From: an uncultured Bacteroidales bacterium
GTDB taxonomy: Bacteria > Bacteroidota > Bacteroidia > Bacteroidales > SZUA-534
Assembly: GCA_902790595.1 (NCBI GenBank)
Contig: CADASL010000004.1
Span: 1-64,000 of the forward strand
Reading direction: 5' to 3'
DNA: 64,000 nucleotides
Made by a program: the position numbers and the translations under genes. Below the pieces are notes generated by a model, which worked only from the letters and a program-made list of their open reading frames with translations, was not told the DNA's origin and ran no database searches. This document shows positions 56,174-64,000 of the stretch, piece after piece; position 1 is the stretch's first letter; the number at the start of each line of letters is the position of its first letter.

Positions 56174-56201
56174 CAAAAAAAGCACTCACGCTGATGAGTG
56201 C
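56174..56201 (-). terminator. Rho-independent terminator of the tRNA gene
   Basis: Arms GCACTCA 56195-56201/56182-56188, 6-nt loop, then seven T on the minus strand, 7 bases past the tRNA end. Confidence 0.88.
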
Positions 56202-56207
56202 CTTTTG

Positions 56208-56282
56208 TGGACCCAGTTGGGCTTGAACCAACGACCCCCTGATTATGAGTCAGGTGCTGCTAACCAACTGAGCTATGGGTCC
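56208..56282 (-). tRNA. tRNA with anticodon CAU (Ile2 or elongator Met)
   Basis: 75 nt. Acceptor stem GGACCCA/TGGGTCC, discriminator A, anticodon loop CTCATAA (anticodon at 56245-56247), and T arm GTTGGTTCAAGCCCAAC. The GGTCGTTGGTTCAAG stretch resembles tRNA-Ile(CAU), whose C34 is made lysidine, more than elongator Met, but the two cannot be separated with confidence by eye. The D arm reads GCTC ... CAGC with one C-C mismatch. CCA is not encoded. Confidence 0.9.
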
Positions 56283-56497
56283 TGAACCCCTTGTTTTTGG
56301 GTCTGCAATATTACACAATGCTTTTTGATTTCGCAACAACCAACCGCCAATTAAAATCGCAGTTTAAACAGTCGCTTTTTCTCGCTCAGTTATAGCCGAA
56401 TAGGGAAAAAACTAAAAAAAACACCATCCCAAACTGCAACCTTTTCATATTTTCGCATCAATAGTGCGTAACTAAAAACAAAAAACATAATTCGAAA

Positions 56498-58837
56498 ATG
56501 AAAAGATTAGCCTTTTTGGCAACATTAATTGTTGCTTTGACAACTTTTGCGCAAGCGCAGACAACACAGACAATCCGTGGACAGGTGACCGACGTGGCGT
56601 CGGGTGAGCCAATGACGGGTGCAACCGTTATGGTTGACAATCAGACAACTATGGCAACCACAACCGACGCCGACGGACATTTCGCCATACAGAAAGTGCC
56701 CGTGGGGCGGCACACAATCCGTGTAAGTTTTATCGGCTATGAGCCGCTGGAACTCAAAGAGCAGTTGCTGTCATCGGGAAAAGAAATGGTTCTGAATCTG
56801 GAAATGACCGAAAGAGTTGCAACCTTGGACGAGGTGGTAGTTAAACCGCAGGTTAACAAAGAGATGCCGCTCAACGAGATGGCAATGGTGGGCGCTCGAA
56901 TGTTCAGCGTTGAAGAGGCGTCAAGGTACGCTGGCGGCATTGCCGACCCCGCGCGCACGGCATCGATGTTCCCTGGTGTGGCGTCGAGCGGCGTTTACAA
57001 CGGTATCAGCATTCACGGAAACTCACCGCAAATGCTGCAGTGGCGCGTCGAGGGCATCGAGGTGAACAACCCCAACCACTTTGCCGACATAACAATGGCG
57101 GGCGGCGGCATTTTCACGTCGCTCAACGGCACGGTGCTGGCCAACAGCGACTTTATGACGGGCGCAATGCCTGCCGAGTATGGCAACGCTCTGTCGGGCG
57201 CTTTCGATATGAAAATGCGCACGGGCAACAACACCAAGTATGAGCACGCTTTCCAACTGGGCACGCTCGGCGTCGATTTTGCTTCTGAAGGCCCGATTGG
57301 CAAGGAATCGGGGGCATCGTATCTTGTCAATTACCGATACAGTTTTATGGAAATCGCCAAGAAAATGCACGCCATAAACATCAGTCAGACAATGGATTAT
57401 CAGGATTTAAGCCTGAAACTGAACTTCCCGACCAAGCGGGCGGGCACGTTTGCCGTGTGGTTCACGGGGCTGATTGACAATTTCGGCAACGAACTGGCCG
57501 ACTCGACTGAGTGGGAATCGCTTTGGGACGCTTGCGAATCGTGGGCAAACCAACGCAGTTGCGCTGGCGGCCTGACGCACACCTTCCGCTTCGACGGGGG
57601 CGGCACGCTCACTTCGTCGGTGGCCTACACGGGCTCTTATTATAAGGTGAGTTCGAAACTTTTCGACGACAATTTGCAGGAACTGCCGTACTTGAACGGC
57701 AAGAACAGTCAGAGCAACCTGATTGCCACCATTCAGCACAAACGGAAAATATCGTCGCGCTACACAATGCAGAACGGAATCGAGTACCGCCAAATGAGTT
57801 TTTCGGCGAGCGACGATTATGTTCACGAGATTGGCGGCCCGCAGTATCACGTCTATGAGGCCGAAGGCAACACCTGTCTGGCACGGGCCTACACCAATCA
57901 CAAAGTGGCTTTGAGTCAGAAGTTTTCGACCGTGGCGGGCATCAACGTTATGTATTTCGGCGTGAACAATCAGACGCTTGTCGAGCCGCGCGTGAGCCTG
58001 CAGTACAAGGTTTCGCCGTCGAGTTCAATATCGGTGGCCTACGCCCTGAACAGCCGCAAGGAATCAATCGGAGCCTATTTTGTCTTTGACGACGACGGTG
58101 AATCGGTGGCCAACAAAGACCTTGGCCTGACGCGCTCGCACCACATTTCGGCCACCTTCTCGCAGCGCCTGGGCGACAACGCTATTCTGAAGATTGAGCC
58201 TTATTATCAATGGCTTTTCGACGTGCCTGTTGAGGAAGGGACAACCTATTCGGCCATCAACGAGCGCAATTTTCTGCAAGTCCGCAAACTGACCAACGAC
58301 GGTCTGGCCCGCAACTACGGCATCGACCTGACGCTTGAGCGATACCTGAAAAACGGATTCTACGGAATGTTCACTGGCACTGTGTTCAACTCGGAATACC
58401 GCGACGCGCAGCACGAGTGGCACCACACGCTCTACGACCTTGGCTACATCACCAACATTCTGGGCGGAAAGGAATGGATGGTCGGCCTGAACAAGAAGAA
58501 TGTCTTTGGCATCAATGGCCGCCTGACGGTTATGGGCGGTGGCCGATACACGCCTGAAATTGACGGACTTACGCTTGAAGACGTTAAGAACGACCCGCTT
58601 TGGGAAATGCCGCTTCAGGAAGACAAGCCTTTCGAGAAGAAAATGGACACCAACGTCGGATTTGCATTCTCAATGAAATACACCATCAACAAAGAGCGCT
58701 TGGCGCACCATTTTATTGTTGAGTATCTGAACGTTAAGTCGTTCGAAGGCCGCGGATTCAACACCCGCAAAAACAAGATTGTGGACTACTACACATCGCT
58801 CACTTTCCCGAATATTGCTTATAGGATTGAGTTCTGA
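56498..58837 (+). CDS. TonB-dependent receptor
   Basis: A 779-residue outer membrane receptor. Signal peptide 1-20 (ending AQA-QTT), carboxypeptidase-regulatory-like domain (about 24-110, TVMVDNQ and SFIGYEPL), plug (about 115-230, with ARMFSVEEASRYAGG and ISIHGNSPQMLQWRVEGIEVNNPNHF), and a 22-strand-like barrel ending in an aromatic residue (IAYRIEF). No SusD partner is adjacent. Upstream, TATTTTCG at 56448-56455 is a fair -7 candidate. Substrate unknown. Confidence 0.9.
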   Translation: MKRLAFLATLIVALTTFAQAQTTQTIRGQVTDVASGEPMTGATVMVDNQTTMATTTDADGHFAIQKVPVGRHTIRVSFIGYEPLELKEQLLSSGKEMVLNLEMTERVATLDEVVVKPQVNKEMPLNEMAMVGARMFSVEEASRYAGGIADPARTASMFPGVASSGVYNGISIHGNSPQMLQWRVEGIEVNNPNHFADITMAGGGIFTSLNGTVLANSDFMTGAMPAEYGNALSGAFDMKMRTGNNTKYEHAFQLGTLGVDFASEGPIGKESGASYLVNYRYSFMEIAKKMHAINISQTMDYQDLSLKLNFPTKRAGTFAVWFTGLIDNFGNELADSTEWESLWDACESWANQRSCAGGLTHTFRFDGGGTLTSSVAYTGSYYKVSSKLFDDNLQELPYLNGKNSQSNLIATIQHKRKISSRYTMQNGIEYRQMSFSASDDYVHEIGGPQYHVYEAEGNTCLARAYTNHKVALSQKFSTVAGINVMYFGVNNQTLVEPRVSLQYKVSPSSSISVAYALNSRKESIGAYFVFDDDGESVANKDLGLTRSHHISATFSQRLGDNAILKIEPYYQWLFDVPVEEGTTYSAINERNFLQVRKLTNDGLARNYGIDLTLERYLKNGFYGMFTGTVFNSEYRDAQHEWHHTLYDLGYITNILGGKEWMVGLNKKNVFGINGRLTVMGGGRYTPEIDGLTLEDVKNDPLWEMPLQEDKPFEKKMDTNVGFAFSMKYTINKERLAHHFIVEYLNVKSFEGRGFNTRKNKIVDYYTSLTFPNIAYRIEF

Positions 58838-58984
58838 TAATGAGCAAGTTATTTGTTAAGTAAGAATTTTGTAACAGATTGCTGATAAAGATTTTAGACA
58901 AAACAAAACTTCAGTCAAACAGAAAGATAGTCAACGCCTAATGCGCGGTGGTCAATTTTCGGTGCCACAATGAGCCTAAATGCC

Positions 58985-58992
58985 TATATTTG
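58985..58992 (+). promoter_or_regulatory. candidate -7 promoter box of the polysaccharide locus
   Basis: TATATTTG, a perfect TAnnTTTG match, 43 bases before the ATG of the epimerase. It may drive the following genes. The -33 element is weak. Confidence 0.5.
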
Positions 58993-59035
58993 TCGGTTGG
59001 TTAGGCGCATTGTGCGCAGCCGATTTTGATTACAG

Positions 59036-60010
59036 ATGAGCAAAATATTAGTAACCGGAGGAGCAGGATTCATAGGTTCGAACTTGTGCGAGGCGCTGCT
59101 TGAGCGTGGCGACGAGGTTGTCTGCCTCGACAACTTTTCGACAGGCCACATTGAGAACATCAACCCGCTGCTCGAACGTTTTCCTGACCGTTTCAGCCTG
59201 ATTGTTGGCGACATACGCAACTTGAGCGACTGCCAAACAGCCGTCAGCGGTGCCGATTATGTGCTGCACGAGGCCGCCTTGGGTTCTGTGCCGCGCTCGA
59301 TTAAGGACCCCGCCACAACCAACGCAGTGAATATCAGCGGATTCTTGAATATGCTCATCGCTGCCCGCGATGCTAAGGTGAAGCGCTTCATTTTTGCCGC
59401 AAGTTCGTCAACTTACGGCGATTCAGCCACTCTGCCAAAGGTTGAGGATGTGATTGGCCGCCCGTTGTCGCCATACGCTATAACAAAGTATGTCAATGAG
59501 TTGTATGCCGATGTTTTTGCACGGACATACGGCATTGAGTACATCGGCTTGCGCTATTTCAACGTTTTTGGCCGCCGTCAGGACCCGAATGGTGCTTATG
59601 CTGCGGTTATTCCGTTGTTTGTCAAGAAGTTAATTGCTCACGAGCAGCCCACCATCAACGGCACAGGCGACTACAGCCGCGACTTTACTTACATCGACAA
59701 TGTGGTGAGAATGAATCTGTTGGCAATGCAAACCGACAATCCACAAGCCGTGAATCAGATTTACAACACTGCTTGCGGCGAGCGCACAACATTGAATCAA
59801 TTGTTTGATTATCTGCGGGAAAACTTGTCAGCTTACGATGCCGAAATCGCAAAAATTGAACCTATTTACGGTCCGAACCGCGCAGGCGACATTCCGCATT
59901 CGCTTGCATCGATAGAAAAGGCAAAGAAACTGCTTGGATATGAGCCGAAATTCTTCTTCAAAGAAGGCTTACAACAAGCCTGCAATTGGTATTGGGAAAA
60001 TTTGAAATGA
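59036..60010 (+). CDS. UDP-sugar 4-epimerase, WbpP/TviC-like SDR
   Basis: A 324-residue extended short-chain dehydrogenase. GGAGFIG (8-14) NAD motif, the Ser-Tyr-Lys active site in SSSTYGD and [11 protein letters not shown], and ERTTLNQLF near residue 252. The WbpP/TviC group interconverts UDP-GlcNAc and UDP-GalNAc; paired here with a WbpO/TviB-like dehydrogenase 8 bases downstream, which together make UDP-GalNAc uronic acid. Substrate assignment is inference from the pairing. First gene of the surface-polysaccharide run. Confidence 0.88.
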   Translation: MSKILVTGGAGFIGSNLCEALLERGDEVVCLDNFSTGHIENINPLLERFPDRFSLIVGDIRNLSDCQTAVSGADYVLHEAALGSVPRSIKDPATTNAVNISGFLNMLIAARDAKVKRFIFAASSSTYGDSATLPKVEDVIGRPLSPYAITKYVNELYADVFARTYGIEYIGLRYFNVFGRRQDPNGAYAAVIPLFVKKLIAHEQPTINGTGDYSRDFTYIDNVVRMNLLAMQTDNPQAVNQIYNTACGERTTLNQLFDYLRENLSAYDAEIAKIEPIYGPNRAGDIPHSLASIEKAKKLLGYEPKFFFKEGLQQACNWYWENLK

Positions 60011-60017
60011 AAAAAAT

Positions 60018-61283
60018 ATGAATGAAGTTAAAATCTGTGTTATCGGTTTGGGCTATGTGGGATTGCCGCTTGCCCGCTTATTTTCAACAAAATATCCGAC
60101 TGTCGGGTTTGATTTGAACAAGGCGCGTGTTGACGCTTTGATGCAAGGTCACGATGCCACGCTCGAGGTGAGCGACGAACTGCTGCAGGCGGCTTTGAAA
60201 GGCGGGTTCCGCTGCACGTCGGACATTGAGCAGATTCGCGACTGCAATTTCTACGTTGTGGCCGTGCCCACGCCTGTCGATAAAGATAACAACCCCGACC
60301 TGACACCGCTTTACGGCGCTAGCACAACCATCGGAAGAGTAATTGCAAAAGGCGATATAGTTGTTTATGAATCAACAGTTTATCCTGGCGTGACTGAAGA
60401 TGAGTGCATTCCCGTAATCGAAGAAGTTTCGGGACTGAAATTCAATGTCGATTTCTTTGCCGGGTACTCGCCTGAGCGCATCAATCCTGGCGACAAACTG
60501 CACACCGTCGAGAAAATCAAGAAGGTGACATCGGGCTCAACACCCGAGGCGGGCAAGAAAATCAACGATGTTTACTCGTCGGTAATCAGCGCGGGAACGC
60601 ATCTGGCCCCGACCATCAAGGTGGCTGAGGCGGCAAAGGTGATTGAGAACTCGCAGCGCGACATCAACATCGCTTTCGTCAACGAGTTGTCGAAGATTTT
60701 CACGCGGATGGGCATCGACACCAACGATGTGCTTGAAGCCGCATCCACAAAGTGGAACTTCCTGCCATTCAAGCCTGGACTGGTGGGTGGTCACTGCATC
60801 GGTGTGGACCCGTACTATCTGGCGCAGTGCGCTCAACGCTACGGCTACAACCCCGAAATTATTCTGGCTGGCCGCCGAATGAACGACGGAATGGGCGATT
60901 ATGTTGCAAATCAGGTGATTAAACTGATGCTGAAGAAGGGCATTCAGGTTCTGGGCTCGAACATCCTGATTCTGGGTTTCACTTTCAAGGAAAACTGCCC
61001 CGACGTGCGCAACACCAAGGTTTTCGACATTGTGCAGTCGCTGCGCGAGTACAATCTGAACATCACAATTTACGACCCTTGGGCAAACGCCGCCGCTGCA
61101 AAACGCGAGTATGGCATAGATATTGAGGGTAAAATTGACAACCAACAATTCGACGCCGCCGTTCTTGCTGTGGCCCACGACGAGTTCAAAACGCTCGACA
61201 TCGAGAAGTTTCTGAAAAAGAACCACATAATTTTCGATGTGAAGTGTGTGCTGCCTAAAGAAATGGTGGACGGCCGTCTTTAG
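60018..61283 (+). CDS. nucleotide-sugar 6-dehydrogenase (WbpO/TviB-like)
   Basis: A 421-residue UDP-sugar dehydrogenase. Rossmann [10 protein letters not shown] (10-19), VPTPVD (about 86), STVYPG, the central [18 protein letters not shown], and the catalytic Cys260 in [12 protein letters not shown], then [13 protein letters not shown]. Oxidises a UDP-hexosamine or UDP-hexose at C6 to a uronic acid. The WbpO/TviB subgroup acts on UDP-GlcNAc/GalNAc. Operonic with the 4-epimerase upstream. Confidence 0.9.
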   Translation: MNEVKICVIGLGYVGLPLARLFSTKYPTVGFDLNKARVDALMQGHDATLEVSDELLQAALKGGFRCTSDIEQIRDCNFYVVAVPTPVDKDNNPDLTPLYGASTTIGRVIAKGDIVVYESTVYPGVTEDECIPVIEEVSGLKFNVDFFAGYSPERINPGDKLHTVEKIKKVTSGSTPEAGKKINDVYSSVISAGTHLAPTIKVAEAAKVIENSQRDINIAFVNELSKIFTRMGIDTNDVLEAASTKWNFLPFKPGLVGGHCIGVDPYYLAQCAQRYGYNPEIILAGRRMNDGMGDYVANQVIKLMLKKGIQVLGSNILILGFTFKENCPDVRNTKVFDIVQSLREYNLNITIYDPWANAAAAKREYGIDIEGKIDNQQFDAAVLAVAHDEFKTLDIEKFLKKNHIIFDVKCVLPKEMVDGRL

Positions 61284-61347
61284 TTGACGAATGAATTGCC
61301 AATGGCGTTGAAAAGAGTAATTTTGAAGCGGTAAAAGAAGAGATAAA

Positions 61348-62526
61348 ATGGCAACCAGCATCATCATATCGTTTGTTGTAGCATTCGTTTCCACGTGGAT
61401 AATCTACGGCGGAGTGCTGAATTTTGCTGTCAAGCACGGCATTGTCGATAACCCCGACGCCCGCAAGCTGCAACGCGTTCCGGTGCCAGTGTTGGGCGGA
61501 GTGACGGTGTTTGTTGGCATTCTGGTGGTGTCGCTTCTGGGCCAGTTCTTCCTGGGCGACAGTCACAATATGGCTGTTTATGTTATGGCGATGACCGCGA
61601 TGCTCTGCGTTGGCACCATCGACGATACCAGGAATCTGTCGCCAACCATCCGGTTCGTTCTGGAGATAGCCGCCGTGCTGTTTGTCATCTACTCCGGCCA
61701 CATAAAAATCGGTAATTTCTACGGCCTTTGGGGATACCATTCAATCCCCGATTATTTGGCCGTTCCGCTTACTGTTTTTGCCGCCGTGGGCATTATGAAC
61801 GCCATCAACCTTATCGATGGAGTCGACGGCTATTCGTCGGGTTTCGGCGCGATGGCCTGTATGGTTTTTGCGGTGATGTTCTACAAGTTGGGCAACCAAA
61901 CAATGATGATTATCGCCGTGGCAGCCGAGGGAGCTCTTATTCCATTCTTCCTCTACAACGTGTTCGGCAGCAAGTCGAAGATGTTCATCGGCGACGGCGG
62001 CACCTTGCTTATGGGTACCATTATGGCGGTTTTCGTGATGTCGATTCTGACCACCAACCCCGCCAGCACAGTCTTGATGATGAAAGGCGTCGGGCTGGTT
62101 CCGTTCACTTTGTCGGTTTTGGCCGTTCCTGTTTTCGATACACTCAGGGTGATGTCGGCCCGTATGATTAACGGAATGTCGCCCTTCCGCCCCGACAAGC
62201 TGCATCTGCACCACTTGTTCATCGAGATGGGCTTCTCGCACGTCGGCACAACCTTCAGCCTCATCCTCACCGACTTTATGGTGGTTATGGTGTGGTTTGT
62301 GTCGTACTTGTGTGGCGCATCCATCAATGTTCAGCTCTACATAGTTATAGCTCTGGCCATACTCGTAACATTCGGGTTCTACTCGTTTGTGAAATTTCAG
62401 CAAAGGCGCAACTCCGCTATCTATCAATGGTTGCTGCGTGTGGGCGACGCCTCGCACATCGAGCGCAAAGGCTTTTGGGGCTGGATGCGCCATTTGATGG
62501 ACCGCAAAATCGAGCGCCGGGAGTGA
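61348..62526 (+). CDS. undecaprenyl-phosphate N-acetylhexosamine-1-phosphate transferase (MraY/WecA family)
   Basis: A 392-residue polytopic enzyme (10-11 helices). DNPDARKLQRVPVP (about 32-45), TIDDTR (about 92-97), NLIDGVDGYSSG (about 152-163), FIGDGGTLLMG (about 209-219) and the C-terminal HLHHLFIEMGF His motif identify the WecA/TagO branch. It starts a lipid-linked oligosaccharide and so links the nucleotide-sugar genes to polysaccharide assembly. Downstream spacer 62527-62773 contains the phrase GTCAGCCTTAT twice, at its start and just before gmhA. Confidence 0.9.
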   Translation: MATSIIISFVVAFVSTWIIYGGVLNFAVKHGIVDNPDARKLQRVPVPVLGGVTVFVGILVVSLLGQFFLGDSHNMAVYVMAMTAMLCVGTIDDTRNLSPTIRFVLEIAAVLFVIYSGHIKIGNFYGLWGYHSIPDYLAVPLTVFAAVGIMNAINLIDGVDGYSSGFGAMACMVFAVMFYKLGNQTMMIIAVAAEGALIPFFLYNVFGSKSKMFIGDGGTLLMGTIMAVFVMSILTTNPASTVLMMKGVGLVPFTLSVLAVPVFDTLRVMSARMINGMSPFRPDKLHLHHLFIEMGFSHVGTTFSLILTDFMVVMVWFVSYLCGASINVQLYIVIALAILVTFGFYSFVKFQQRRNSAIYQWLLRVGDASHIERKGFWGWMRHLMDRKIERRE

Positions 62527-62773
62527 CGGTCAGCCTTATTACGGCAAAAGTTCCTCTCGTAGTTCTTGATTTTCAAACGATTCCATCGTCCCCGACATTT
62601 TTCATTTATTTTATTTTTAGCAATGCCAATCCGTGTTTTTGGCTTATCTTTATAGTTTGATAAAAACTCTGCCGGTCGTTTCCGCACCCGACAGTGGCGA
62701 AGCTGTGGAAAGGGGTGAGGAAACGGTCATCATTGAGCAATCTTAAAGAGAATAAAAGAATTCCGTCAGCCTT

Positions 62774-63418
62774 ATGAAACACGTTGATTCGCTAATAGCC
62801 CGATACCCGGAATTAGCTGTATGCCAGGATGATATTATTGGTGCATACAAGATATTGGAGGAAGCCTACGCCAATGGCCGGAAGCTGCTTGTCTGCGGCA
62901 ACGGCGGTTCGGCTGCCGACAGCGAGCACGTAGTTGGCGAACTGATGAAAGAGTTTAAGCTCAAGCGCAAAGTGTTTGCAAATCAAGCCGATGCAATGAA
63001 GGCAATCGACTCTGAAATGGGTGGTTACCTTGCCGACAATCTGCAAGGCGCCCTGCCGGCAATTGCCCTGACAGGCCACAGCGCCCTTTCGACGGCTTTT
63101 ATGAACGACAGCGAAAGTGTTTTGGTTTTTGCCCAACAGGTGAACGGCTACGGCAAGGCAGGCGACGTTTTATTGGGAATATCCACTTCGGGTAACAGCA
63201 AGAATGTCATTTATGCTGCCATCACCGCCAAGGCCCGCGGGCTGAAGGTTATCGGCCTGACTGGCGAAAAAGAGAGCCGCCTATCAAAACTCGCCGACTG
63301 CTGCATCCAAGTCCCCGAAACCGAAACCTACAAAGTGCAGGAAATGCATCTGCCTGTGTACCATTGCCTTTGTATGATGCTGGAGGAGAAATTCTTTGGT
63401 GAGGGTGAGGATTTGTGA
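62774..63418 (+). CDS. gmhA: sedoheptulose-7-phosphate isomerase family protein
   Basis: A 214-residue SIS-domain isomerase, GmhA-type: CGNGGSAADSEH (about 39-50), STAFMNDSE, GISTSGNSKNV (about 136-146), and QEMHLPVYHCLC near the end (catalytic Glu and His). It would make D-glycero-D-heptose-7-phosphate for ADP-heptose or a capsular heptose. Starts 247 bases after the WecA-like gene; no other heptose gene is visible, so its pathway is partly outside the window. Confidence 0.88.
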   Translation: MKHVDSLIARYPELAVCQDDIIGAYKILEEAYANGRKLLVCGNGGSAADSEHVVGELMKEFKLKRKVFANQADAMKAIDSEMGGYLADNLQGALPAIALTGHSALSTAFMNDSESVLVFAQQVNGYGKAGDVLLGISTSGNSKNVIYAAITAKARGLKVIGLTGEKESRLSKLADCCIQVPETETYKVQEMHLPVYHCLCMMLEEKFFGEGEDL

Positions 63419-63614
63419 GGTACAATAGGGTGTTAAGATTATTAAGAATAATGATGAAGATTTAAACTATGCGTACCCCTATAGCAAATACTAGACGTAT
63501 TGTTGTAGTAATCGTGGATATAGTATATTAAACGTTATTTTTCTGCGTAAAAACATTTTTCAAATCATTTATAAAAAATGATTCAACCAAAAAAAACAGA
63601 ATAACAAACAATAT

Positions 63615-64000
63615 ATGTTCAATCTTTCAAAATTCATTTCTGATAGCGTAACATTTCGCAGTCAAAGTATGTTTTTACCTGACATTGAAGCGAATAAAGA
63701 TGCTTTGAGTGAAGAAATCAAAGACAAAAAAGTCTGCGTTATCGGTGGTGCGGGTTCTATTGGCTCGTCTTTTATCAAGGCTGTGCTGAGGTTTGAACCC
63801 AAGAGTATGGTCGTTGTCGATTTGAACGAAAACGGCTTGGCGGAACTTGTCAGGGACGTGCGTTCTACGAAGGGATTGTTTTGTCCTGACGAATTTAGGT
63901 GCTATACGTTAAATTTTGCCGACCCGATTTTTGAAAGAATTTTCAGAGAAGAAAAGGGCTTTGACATTGTGGCTAATTTTTCGGCTCACAAACACGTGAG
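63615..64000 (+). CDS. nucleotide-sugar 4,6-dehydratase, CapD/FlaA1-like (3' truncated)
   Basis: 128 codons are visible before the window ends, with no stop. ATG 63615 opens MFNLSKFISDSV; a Rossmann VIGGAGSIGSSFIK (about 47-60) and VVDLNENGLAELVRDVRS follow, then FADPIFERIFREEKGFDIVANFSAHKHV, the AxKHV active-site region of UDP-GlcNAc 4,6-dehydratases. The gene is more A/T-rich than its neighbours. It continues the surface-polysaccharide locus to the right. Confidence 0.75.
   Translation, partial: MFNLSKFISDSVTFRSQSMFLPDIEANKDALSEEIKDKKVCVIGGAGSIGSSFIKAVLRFEPKSMVVVDLNENGLAELVRDVRSTKGLFCPDEFRCYTLNFADPIFERIFREEKGFDIVANFSAHKHV

Noticed and set aside
60537..61394. A 285-codon minus-strand frame opposite the dehydrogenase gene
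   Set aside because: Antisense to a gene with intact Rossmann and Cys260 motifs.

Overview
The window looks like a chromosomal segment of a Bacteroidota bacterium, most likely order Bacteroidales. Support comes from TonB-dependent-type outer membrane proteins with carboxypeptidase-regulatory-like N-domains, GSCFA, DUF5683, DUF4139 and 6-bladed-propeller lipoprotein families, a BspA-type leucine-rich surface protein with a type IX secretion (T9SS) sorting domain, A/T-rich leaders without clear Shine-Dalgarno sequences, and several TAnnTTTG -7 promoter boxes of the Bacteroides type. Base composition is near balanced. No integrase, transposase, phage structural operon or CRISPR array was seen; most of the window is core chromosome.

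Layout. 1-6270: 3' part of a giant repetitive fibre gene (collagen-like segments, two other repeat families, C-terminal S74 chaperone). 6.3-17.7 kb: folP, a polysaccharide deacetylase, a large outer membrane beta-barrel protein, small unknown proteins, a mannitol-dehydrogenase-family oxidoreductase and a propeller lipoprotein. 17.9-23.3 kb: a compact parA-parB-DUF5683-lytic transglycosylase-SGNH hydrolase operon joining chromosome segregation with wall remodelling. 23.5-25.3 kb: an accessory patch with a predicted structured RNA (6S-like hairpin, minus strand) and a three-gene overlapping cassette DUF3791 / DUF3990 (ADP-ribosyltransferase-like) / small third protein that resembles a toxin-antitoxin module. 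25.4-34.2 kb: Na+-type ABC exporter, Ppx/GppA phosphatase, a sigma-54 activator without a DNA-binding domain, a MuiA/DUF4139 protein carrying a SusC-like signature domain, a sugar MFS porter and DUF2461.

34.2-37.7 kb: GSCFA protein, then a BspA-like gene split by a 20-bp tandem duplication, and upstream of it a ~260-nt highly structured RNA ending in a strong terminator. 37.8-50.7 kb: a long minus-strand run of housekeeping genes (O-methyltransferase, rseP, dxr, M23 and M1 peptidases, dnaG, GT2, serine acetyltransferase, uppP, HEAT protein, tsaD), with a divergent tamB-like gene to 55.1 kb. 55.1-58.8 kb: dus, a CAU-anticodon tRNA with its own terminator, and a TonB-dependent receptor. 59.0-64.0 kb: start of a surface-polysaccharide locus (UDP-sugar 4-epimerase, UDP-sugar 6-dehydrogenase, WecA-like phosphosugar transferase, GmhA, and a nucleotide-sugar 4,6-dehydratase cut by the window end).

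Scattered through the intergenic DNA are two repeat classes: short REP-like palindromes (one lying inside the coding sequence of a T9SS sorting domain) and low-complexity short tandem repeats with 7-16-bp periods. The most interesting items are the structured RNA at 37.4-37.7 kb, the DUF3990 cassette, the giant fibre, the DUF4139/SusC-signature fusion and the duplication-split BspA gene. All family names are assigned by reading motifs; no database search was run.
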